A stretch of DNA of 38,731 bases, from assembly GCA_002497295.1 (NCBI GenBank), contig DANO01000019.1:1-38731 (forward strand), in the 5' to 3' direction. The notes below the pieces were generated by a model, which was given only the letters and a program-made list of their open reading frames with translations, was not told where the DNA came from and did not search any database. How positions within the stretch are numbered: the stretch's first letter is position 1; every line of letters starts with the position of its first letter. Positions 32,411-38,731 of the stretch are shown here, piece by piece. This DNA is from Euryarchaeota archaeon UBA171 (GTDB taxonomy: Archaea; Thermoplasmatota; Poseidoniia; Poseidoniales; Thalassarchaeaceae). Position numbers and translations under genes: made by a program.

Positions 32411-33790
32411 ATGGGCGACGTGGAGGAGTGGAAGAAGCCCATCAAAACGGGCCCTATCCCAGAGTCTGGGGATGTATTCGATGTCATCGTAGTAGGGGGT
32501 GGACCTGGTGGTTCAGCCGCTGCGAGTTATCATGCAATGGCTGGATCCCGAGTACTTTTGTTGGAGAAAGAGGTTTGGCCGAGAGACAAGATATGCGGGG
32601 ATGCTGTTGGCGGGAAATCCCTTTCCCATGTGGCTGAGCTGGGAGTGAAAAGCATGATTGAAGAAACCCCTCACTATCGAGTGGACTCGATTGTTTTCTC
32701 GTCATCTGACGGGTCTGAAGTGCGTGTTATGCTCCCTGAAGAGGAATTTGAAAGAATGGAAGCGGGATATTCGCTCCCTCGTCTTCAATTCGATTACATG
32801 ATGTTCAAACAAGCCACTGAATTAGTAATCGGTGCAGGTGGATGTGTAATCCAAGATTTCACTGTTAAAGATGTGGTTGTAGATGATGATGGAGCAGAAG
32901 GTTCCGCTATTACTGGCGTCACCGGTTTCATCGGACGCAGAAAAGACGGGGCATTGTCCTCGTATTCCTCTGCTTTGACGATCGGAGCAGCTGGTTACAA
33001 TTGTCCGGTTGCGCGGACCATTACGGAATCTGTCTATGAAGAGCCGTTCCGCGAGGCAGAGCATTTCTGCGGGGGTTATCGGGAATATTGGACGGGCGTA
33101 GCGGGTTGCGATGGTGACTCCGGACCAATTGAAATTCACTTCATAGACGAGGTTAATCCGGGCTATTTCTGGATTTTTCCCGTTAATGAGAATGTGGTGA
33201 ATGTTGGTGTGGGGATGGTGATTTCAGAACAACGCAAACAAGACGACATGCGTTCATCGTTGAAAAAGATGCAAAAGTGGATTACAAGCGAGTCGAGTCG
33301 TTTTAGTCATCGTTTCAAAAAAGCACAGATGGTGGAGGGGAGTGGTCGTGGCTGGCAACTTCCTTTCGGATCTCCTAGGAAGACTCCGGCATCATTCCAA
33401 CCACGACGTAATGCAATGGCGGGCGCCATGTGTGTGGGCGATTCGGCCAGTCTGGTAGATCCTTTCACAGGTGAAGGGATTGGTAATGCTCTTCTATCAG
33501 CCAAACTCACAACTCAATTCTTCGATTCGAAGGAGCATTCAGAGGGTTTCCCGGCGGATCAGGCTACGGCCTATATGGAAGCATTATGGGGAGAGCTCGG
33601 TAATGAACTTAGCAACTCATATCGATTACAAGGGATGGTGAAAAGGAAACGATTGATGAGTTGGTTTGTCCGTCGTGCCTCCAAGAAACCGAAGATTGGC
33701 GAGATACTCACTGAGATGATAGCAAGTAAGGAAAGCCAAGAAAATCTCTACAGCAAATGGTTCCTGTTCAAAACCATCGTTCTCCCATGA
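32411..33790 (+). CDS. Geranylgeranyl reductase-family FAD oxidoreductase
   Basis: A 459-residue flavoprotein. The N-terminal FAD Rossmann motif is V-G-G-G-P-G-G-S-A-A (residues 28-37), with E52 at the end of the second strand, then D-K-I-C-G-D-A-V-G-G. The family's second FAD motif C-V-G-D-S-A-S-L-V-D-P-F-T-G-E-G-I lies near residues 341-357. Archaeal members saturate the geranylgeranyl chains of membrane ether lipids; plant and bacterial ones reduce chlorophyll side chains. The archaeal-lipid role is therefore the likely one, but unproven. The start is the ATG at 32411. The HAD gene follows 12 bases downstream. Confidence 0.88.
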   Translation: MGDVEEWKKPIKTGPIPESGDVFDVIVVGGGPGGSAAASYHAMAGSRVLLLEKEVWPRDKICGDAVGGKSLSHVAELGVKSMIEETPHYRVDSIVFSSSDGSEVRVMLPEEEFERMEAGYSLPRLQFDYMMFKQATELVIGAGGCVIQDFTVKDVVVDDDGAEGSAITGVTGFIGRRKDGALSSYSSALTIGAAGYNCPVARTITESVYEEPFREAEHFCGGYREYWTGVAGCDGDSGPIEIHFIDEVNPGYFWIFPVNENVVNVGVGMVISEQRKQDDMRSSLKKMQKWITSESSRFSHRFKKAQMVEGSGRGWQLPFGSPRKTPASFQPRRNAMAGAMCVGDSASLVDPFTGEGIGNALLSAKLTTQFFDSKEHSEGFPADQATAYMEALWGELGNELSNSYRLQGMVKRKRLMSWFVRRASKKPKIGEILTEMIASKESQENLYSKWFLFKTIVLP

Positions 33791-33802
33791 GGATTGAGTT
33801 TG

Positions 33803-34585
33803 ATGACTATTGATGAAAGTATGGAAGGGATAGAGGCTGTGTTCCTCGACCTAGATGGGACCATTTACTTAGGGGGGAGATTGATAGAGGGGGCTTCTCA
33901 GTTCCTAGAAAGGCTTGAAGAGCGGGGCATTAAACGGTTTTTCCTATCCAATAACTCCAGTCGTTCTGTTCCACAATATCTGGAGAAGCTAGATCTTCTT
34001 GGTATTCCGGCAAAAGAAGAAGAGGTTCTTCTTTCAACTCATGACCTTCTGAGGTGGTTGGAAGACGCGGGGATTGTCGACACCTTCCTTGTCGGGACAC
34101 AGGGAATGGGAGATATGCTTGAGTCTAGGGGCATTCGTACACAGTCCAAAAGCCCTCAAGCAGTGGTGTTGGGATATGACACGGAAATAACATACCAAAA
34201 ATTGAGTGATGCTTCTATGCATCTTCATGCAGGCGTCCCCCTCATAGCCAGCCATCCAGATCTGGTGTGCCCTTCGCCTGTGGGTGGTCTCCCAGATGTC
34301 GGGGCATATCTCTCATTGTTCGAAACGACTACCGGAGTGCGTCCTATGATGATATGCGGTAAGCCGAATCCAAGCATGATTCTCGGTGTGATTGAAGAAT
34401 TGGGATTGGCCGCGGAATGCTGCGCGATGGTCGGGGATAGGATATACACGGATATGGCAATGGCCGAGGCCTCTGGGGTGCACGGTATTCTGGTGCTATC
34501 TGGAGAAGCCACGGCAGAAGACGCATCGTCGTCGGGAGTGCGAATGAGTCTGGTCGCCCCATCTGTCGATAGTCTGTGCAGATGA
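33803..34585 (+). CDS. NagD-like HAD-IIA phosphatase
   Basis: A 260-residue HAD-superfamily IIA hydrolase. Motif I is F-L-D-L-D-G-T-I-Y with D16 and D18; motif II is F-L-S-N-N-S-S-R-S; the substrate-side lysine is in C-G-K-P-N-P; the final Mg site is M-V-G-D-R-I-Y-T-D. The central cap (about residues 80-190) is the IIA type with A-S-H-P-D. Relatives dephosphorylate nucleotides, phosphoglycolate, glycerol-phosphates or p-nitrophenyl phosphate, so the substrate is open; glycerol-1-phosphate-related use is possible near a lipid gene but unproven. I use the ATG at 33803, since the in-frame TTG at 33794 is weaker. Confidence 0.9.
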   Translation: MTIDESMEGIEAVFLDLDGTIYLGGRLIEGASQFLERLEERGIKRFFLSNNSSRSVPQYLEKLDLLGIPAKEEEVLLSTHDLLRWLEDAGIVDTFLVGTQGMGDMLESRGIRTQSKSPQAVVLGYDTEITYQKLSDASMHLHAGVPLIASHPDLVCPSPVGGLPDVGAYLSLFETTTGVRPMMICGKPNPSMILGVIEELGLAAECCAMVGDRIYTDMAMAEASGVHGILVLSGEATAEDASSSGVRMSLVAPSVDSLCR

Positions 34586-34644
34586 TGCGTGCAGCGCGCG
34601 GTTAGGGGTTTCATTCAAGTGCCTTGATTCATCATTGCTTGGCC

Positions 34645-36063
34645 ATGGAAGACGATTGGGGGGCGTTGGGTGGGGCCCGGTTGGGCGATTTACCTAAGGT
34701 GAGCCGTTGGCCCACCCTGTCGGATCACGATAGGATGGTTCAGGCTTTTTTCGAGATGGGCGTTCTTGAGTCTGGGCCTGTTCATGACGCCTTGCTCCGA
34801 TCTTCTAGGGGGTATCATTCTCTACCCCTGCCTGCTGGAGTCGAGGGTTTGAATATCGAAACGAGCGCTTTGAGAGTACCTTGGTGGGAAGATGTTTCTC
34901 TCCATCAATCTCTTCTTCCAGGGATGTATGAGACGATACAGATTCTTCAAGCGTTAGATATCCATCAAGGGGACGATGTGCTAATCGTGGGGCCAAGGGG
35001 GAACTGGTGGACAGAGTTAACGATGCAGCTTGGAGCCAGACGAATAAGGGTCGTCGAGACGGTGGAAGAGCGCTTAGACAGCCTTCAAACCAGATGGAAG
35101 GGGCTACGGCTTGATCATGTCGCTGATGCACTTGGTTGCGAAGTAGAGTGGTGCATGATTGGCTCTCATGTGGATGATGCTCCTCTGGCGGGATGGGATA
35201 GGATCCTGATCACGGGAGGGGTGAATGAACCTCCAATGGCGATTCTACAAACTATGGCAAGAGGAGGGTGTGCGATTGTTCCTGTGATGGAAGACGCGGG
35301 GACGATGGTGCAATCCATACAGCGCAATGAAGGTGGTTTTATGGCGCAGAAGATGGCTATATGGAATGTTGATGCGTTTCCTGAATATGTGATTGAGTGT
35401 CTTTGCGCCTCTGAAAGCATATCAATCTCTGAAAAGGGGATATTGAGAGGCGAGTGGGGTATCGATGATGCTTGGAAAGCTGCCAATCAAGACCCTATCA
35501 GAGATAGGCTTGGTCCGTTGATACTCTTGCAATTGATTGAAGCGACATGGGACTCCTTGGGAACCGGTTTTGAAACTAAAGAAATCCGAGAAGACGCCCG
35601 TTTCTCAATTGCTGAAGACTTGTTTAGAATGGGGCATGTCCTACAAAGGCTGGGTATCAGAAGGTTGGCTGCAGAGCACCATGGTTCATCATTCAGAATT
35701 GCCCCATCTTCGGAGGCGGCCAGTTTTCTGGGCATGACTTTCAGAGAGAATGATTTGGATTCTCTGGCATGGCAGCGCAAAGCTATCGAGACTGATCCTA
35801 GATTCGGAGGGTCATGGAATGAGGTTGGAGAAGCGATGCTAAACAGGGGAGACGCTAAATTCTCGATCGAGTGGTTCAGAGGAGCGATTAACTCGGAGAA
35901 ATACGGTGAAAGGGGAGTGGCATGGACCAACCTTGCGAGGGCCCATCTTGAGCTTGAACAGATGAATTCGGCGCTTTTCGCAGCACAGGAAGCCGCGACG
36001 TTGATTCCGGATGATGAAGACCTGCAAGAATTGTTAGAAAGGCTTAGTGAAGACTTGAGTTAG
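34645..36063 (+). CDS. PCMT-like methyltransferase fused to TPR-like C-terminus
   Basis: A 472-residue protein. Residues ~25-240 resemble protein-L-isoaspartate O-methyltransferase: H-D-R-M-V-Q-A-F-F-E-M-G-V near the N-terminus, L-L-P-G-M-Y-E-T-I-Q-I-L, G-D-D-V-L-I-V-G-P-R-G, V-V-E-T-V-E-E-R, and W-D-R-I-L-I-T-G-G-V then G-G-C-A-I-V-P-V. The usual SAM loop G-x-G-S-G-Y reads G-P-R-G-N-W, so SAM binding may be altered or lost. The C-terminal ~110 residues form TPR-like helical pairs (A-W-T-N-L-A-R-A-H-L-E-L). The start is the ATG at 34645; a TTG at 34624 is in frame. It may repair or sense damaged proteins, or be an inactive relative. Confidence 0.75.
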   Translation: MEDDWGALGGARLGDLPKVSRWPTLSDHDRMVQAFFEMGVLESGPVHDALLRSSRGYHSLPLPAGVEGLNIETSALRVPWWEDVSLHQSLLPGMYETIQILQALDIHQGDDVLIVGPRGNWWTELTMQLGARRIRVVETVEERLDSLQTRWKGLRLDHVADALGCEVEWCMIGSHVDDAPLAGWDRILITGGVNEPPMAILQTMARGGCAIVPVMEDAGTMVQSIQRNEGGFMAQKMAIWNVDAFPEYVIECLCASESISISEKGILRGEWGIDDAWKAANQDPIRDRLGPLILLQLIEATWDSLGTGFETKEIREDARFSIAEDLFRMGHVLQRLGIRRLAAEHHGSSFRIAPSSEAASFLGMTFRENDLDSLAWQRKAIETDPRFGGSWNEVGEAMLNRGDAKFSIEWFRGAINSEKYGERGVAWTNLARAHLELEQMNSALFAAQEAATLIPDDEDLQELLERLSEDLS

Positions 36064-36099
36064 GTAAAACGTGATTTTGTATCGTTCGTACGGTTGGTC

Positions 36100-37134
36100 A
36101 TGAGTGTGGAACGTGTTGTCGCTGTCACGGGTGCCAATGGATATATTGGGAGTCATGTCGTTCAGATATTGCTAGATCGTGGGTATCGTGTTCGTGCCGG
36201 TGCTAGAGAACCGCACAACGCAGAAAGAGTCGGGCATCTAGAAAAGATGGGGTCTCGATATCCTGGACAGTTGGAAATCGTGTCAACAGACGTTCTTGAG
36301 ATTAATGATGTTCGAAAATTGATGAGCGGTTGTAGTGATTTGATACACACTGCTGCCACTGTGATGATTAGGGCCTCGGACCCGCAATCAAAAATTGTCA
36401 ATCCTAGCCTTATTGGCACTCAAAATGTGATTAATGCACTCAAGGAAACCCCCTCTGTGAAGACTATTGTACATACTTCTTCAACAGCTGCCATACGACC
36501 AATGCGATGGGAAAATGGTGCGACGCTCACTACGGATACGTGGGCGGACGATGCAACGATCGAAAATAACCCATATGGCCTCGCAAAAGTCCTTGCAGAG
36601 CGAGAAATAAGAAAATGGCATGAAGAATATGGAGTTCAAGAAGGGCGCGTGTTGAGGACGATACATCCTTGCATGGTCTTCGGTCCACCATTGTCGAAAT
36701 ACCATCTAAGAGGATCTCTCACCATCCTGATGATGCTGGCGAGGCGAAGCATCCCAGCCATAATCCCGATGAATATCAACATCGTAGACGTCAGAGATGT
36801 CGGGGAGGCGCATGTTCGCGCTTTGGAAATGGGTGAAGATGGGGGCAGGTATCTTGTGACTTCTGGATCCATGTGGATGAAGGATGTGGTAAAGGAGTTA
36901 CGATCATCATACCCTGATCACAAATGGCCTCGTTTGCCGATTCCTTACCCGTTAGCTGTGGTCGCCGCCGCACTACACCCGTCTGCCAGCATCAGCTGGG
37001 CCAGAACGCATCTTGGAACTGTATTGAACTGGGACTCCAGCCCTGCTGAGTCGGATCTCGGAATGGAGTGGGAGGCGCCTCGCAAATCCGTCGTGGACAC
37101 ATTCGGTCCTATCTTCGACTCTAAATGGCTGTGA
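36100..37134 (+). CDS. Extended SDR / NAD-dependent epimerase-dehydratase family (DFR-like)
   Basis: A 344-residue extended short-chain dehydrogenase. The NAD(P) loop T-G-A-N-G-Y-I-G lies at residues 10-17, and H-T-A-A-T-V marks the A-A-x motif region. The catalytic tyrosine and lysine are Y159 and K163 in N-P-Y-G-L-A-K. The layout, with V-F-G-P-P and N-I-V-D-V-R-D-V-G-E-A-H, is typical of dihydroflavonol-reductase-like members. These reduce aldehydes or ketones or act on nucleotide sugars; the substrate is unknown. I chose the ATG at 36100 (TTG at 36094 is also in frame). It starts 36 bases after the PCMT/TPR gene. Confidence 0.87.
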   Translation: MSVERVVAVTGANGYIGSHVVQILLDRGYRVRAGAREPHNAERVGHLEKMGSRYPGQLEIVSTDVLEINDVRKLMSGCSDLIHTAATVMIRASDPQSKIVNPSLIGTQNVINALKETPSVKTIVHTSSTAAIRPMRWENGATLTTDTWADDATIENNPYGLAKVLAEREIRKWHEEYGVQEGRVLRTIHPCMVFGPPLSKYHLRGSLTILMMLARRSIPAIIPMNINIVDVRDVGEAHVRALEMGEDGGRYLVTSGSMWMKDVVKELRSSYPDHKWPRLPIPYPLAVVAAALHPSASISWARTHLGTVLNWDSSPAESDLGMEWEAPRKSVVDTFGPIFDSKWL

Positions 37135-37173
37135 ATCCGTACATCTGATGAATGTGGAGGATGTGCGATAGCC

Positions 37174-38649
37174 GTGCGCGTCAAGACTCTGGGAGTGGTC
37201 CTGTTGATGTTTTCAGGGGCCTTGAGCGGCTGCTTTTCAGGTGGAGGGGCTCTAGTTGACGCTCTTAGTAGCCCGTTTGAAGATATTTGTGAAGATGGAA
37301 TCCCGGAAACCACATGGTACCATTATGCCAACGCAACAGACGCCACGACTTCTCCTTGGTTCATTGAGACTCAGGAAGACTTCATGCCAATTCTGACAGG
37401 GTCTAATGCTCCAGTTTGTACAGAGGGGACCTATTTTGGGATAGGGATGACCACTTTTGAACCCACGATAGGAGTCACTTCTTCTGACAATCTGTACATG
37501 TCAAGTTACGGGAATGGTCCTTCGGGTTCCACAGCAATAGTGCAGTGCTCGGGTTTGATTGGTATGGTGAATATTAGCGACTATGCCTGTGAAAATGTGT
37601 ATGATGCTCTGGCACCTGTTGCGAACAGTAATGATCCGTATGTCTACGTGGACCCGTGGACTGATCGGATCATGAAGTTCGATATGCATGCCCTGTTAGG
37701 CATGACTGTTGAGTGGTCGGATAACGAAGGAGGGACATGGTTCGGGCCGTCTGTCGCAACCGGCTGGTCTGTACAAGATCATCAAACAATAGCTTCGTCG
37801 CCTTATCCGGCATTCGCGCATCCGACTACGTGGGTATTCTGCGTCAACGGGAATTACCCATATCCCGTATGCTCCGCAAGCAATGACGGAGGAGTCACAT
37901 GGGGGCCCGAGCTTCCCGGTACTCCTTCAGGCTGTGAAAGCGGTGGTCTGACGGGACATATGGTTGGTTCAGATAATGGTAATTTCTACAGAGGGCATAG
38001 GGGCTGTGATGGGGGCGAGGGTTACTCCATCTACAGAAGCACAGATGGGGGAATAACCTGGACTGAGCATCCATTACCAACAGAGGTATCGGGAACAGCC
38101 GAGACATGGAACTTCGAGGAGGCACAGGTTTTCGCTGATGAAGCTGATAACGTCCATGCAATGTGGATGGGCTCTGACAACATGCCTTACTACTCATACT
38201 CCACTGACGAGGGAGAGAGTTGGAGTGATGCGATGATGATCGCCCCCCCGATAGGGCTCAATGGATCTGGTTTCCCTGTCATCGCTGCAGGGGGAAACGG
38301 GCAAGTGGCAATGGGGTACATCGGAACTTTCGATGACGGTGCGACCTGGAACGGCTATCTAAGTGTCATAATGGATGTCTTTGCTGATCAGCCGTTGATA
38401 ACAACGGTTCAACTCAATGGCTTCGATGATCCTCTTGAGAACGCCAAGAGCGATTGCGGCTATGATCGATGCGGCGGTTTCGGTGACTTCAACGACATCA
38501 TCATCGATCAGCACGGAAGAGTATGGTTCGGTCTTGCGCACAATGTGGCAGGGGAGTTAGGAATCTTCGGTACGTTGGCCATAGGTCCGAGTCTCAGGGG
38601 AGTTGGTCCCCTTCCAGAAATACCATTGGGTGGAAACTCAACCCTTTGA
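37174..38649 (+). CDS. Lipoprotein with Asp-box (BNR) repeats
   Basis: A 491-residue exported lipoprotein. The signal ends in L-S-G-C (C20), followed by a Ser/Gly-rich linker. Five Asp-box-like motifs (S-x-D-x-G-x-T-W type) lie at about residues 182-189, 236-243, 289-296, 343-350 and 386-392, the spacing of a sialidase-type beta-propeller. The RIP motif and catalytic set of true sialidases are not obvious, so this is a propeller-like surface protein of unknown ligand. The start is GTG at 37174, with GGAGG about 13 bases upstream; no ATG fits the signal peptide. Confidence 0.83.
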   Translation: MRVKTLGVVLLMFSGALSGCFSGGGALVDALSSPFEDICEDGIPETTWYHYANATDATTSPWFIETQEDFMPILTGSNAPVCTEGTYFGIGMTTFEPTIGVTSSDNLYMSSYGNGPSGSTAIVQCSGLIGMVNISDYACENVYDALAPVANSNDPYVYVDPWTDRIMKFDMHALLGMTVEWSDNEGGTWFGPSVATGWSVQDHQTIASSPYPAFAHPTTWVFCVNGNYPYPVCSASNDGGVTWGPELPGTPSGCESGGLTGHMVGSDNGNFYRGHRGCDGGEGYSIYRSTDGGITWTEHPLPTEVSGTAETWNFEEAQVFADEADNVHAMWMGSDNMPYYSYSTDEGESWSDAMMIAPPIGLNGSGFPVIAAGGNGQVAMGYIGTFDDGATWNGYLSVIMDVFADQPLITTVQLNGFDDPLENAKSDCGYDRCGGFGDFNDIIIDQHGRVWFGLAHNVAGELGIFGTLAIGPSLRGVGPLPEIPLGGNSTL

Positions 38650-38680
38650 CAGACTTGGTTTGGAGTCTATGGTAGTGGTG

Positions 38681-38689
38681 TTTTTATTT
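38681..38689 (+). terminator. Possible T-rich transcription stop
   Basis: The T-run TTTTTATTT begins 32 bases after the lipoprotein stop. Archaeal termination often occurs at such runs. It could instead be part of a promoter for a gene beyond the window; no gene can be called in the last 82 bases. Confidence 0.3.
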
Positions 38690-38731
38690 CCCTGGCAGAA
38701 GTATGATGCTTGTTACCGATGTTGGATAAAC

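Noticed and set aside
1..38731. CRISPR arrays, insertion sequences and prophage
   Set aside because: No regularly spaced repeats, transposase, integrase or phage structural genes were recognised.
38703..38731. A new gene starting near the end of the window
   Set aside because: The ATG at 38703 or 38706 meets a stop within nine codons, and the ATG at 38719 has too few bases left to judge.

Overview
The window looks like a piece of a marine planktonic euryarchaeal genome, most likely Marine Group II (Candidatus Poseidoniales). This is inferred from gene content, not from a marker-gene tree. The archaeal core genes are a group II chaperonin (thermosome) subunit, diphthine synthase Dph5, a Trm5-type tRNA methyltransferase, a PilT/KH-type ATPase and a geranylgeranyl reductase. 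They sit among bacterial-looking metabolic genes: an AceE-type pyruvate dehydrogenase E1, bifunctional PurH, an Old Yellow Enzyme homologue and a dimethylargininase-like enzyme. Other traits that fit are acidic secreted lipoproteins, a PGF-CTERM-like C-terminus and very compact gene packing. No stretch over 300 bases lacks a gene, and I saw no CRISPR array, insertion sequence, integrase, rRNA or origin.

Layout. 1-4.1 kb (+): the 3' part of a SAP-domain protein, a GNAT acetyltransferase and AceE. 4.1-9.8 kb (-): a tightly spaced run read as PilT/KH ATPase, thermosome-like subunit, PurH and an OYE-family oxidoreductase. 9.8-11.8 kb: a small membrane protein diverges from a DMT exporter, which overlaps a MOSC-domain gene, followed by tRNA-Leu(GAG). 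11.85-14.7 kb (+): a very acidic lipoprotein with EF-hand, LDL-receptor-A-like and PGF-CTERM features, whose codon use is mosaic. 14.8-18.7 kb: a DUF3147 membrane protein, a small finger/membrane protein, a HAD phosphatase, a DDAH-like enzyme and an M28 peptidase lipoprotein.

18.7-24.6 kb (-): a membrane- and zinc-rich array, read as GIDE-like membrane protein, MMPL/RND exporter, membrane-tethered C2H2-like protein, zinc-ribbon protein and M50 intramembrane protease. 24.6-28.4 kb: Trm5 diverges from Dph5, which is followed by a 565-residue protein I cannot identify. 28.4-32.4 kb: LysE exporter and a Cys/Met-metabolism PLP enzyme (-), a polyprenol-kinase-like membrane protein (+), then a YczE-family membrane protein, a second small finger protein and CutA (-). 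32.4-38.7 kb (+): geranylgeranyl reductase, NagD-like HAD phosphatase, PCMT-like/TPR protein, an extended SDR and an Asp-box lipoprotein.

How the genes work together. Translation and protein-quality functions recur (Trm5, Dph5, thermosome, PCMT-like, proteases). Two genes point to isoprenoid lipid handling (geranylgeranyl reductase, polyprenol-kinase-like). Several encode cell-surface proteins or peptide degradation, consistent with a heterotrophic marine lifestyle. The least explained parts are the 565-residue gene after dph5, the membrane/zinc array at 18.7-24.6 kb, and the two small proteins sharing a C-x4-C-x10-C-x2-H finger.
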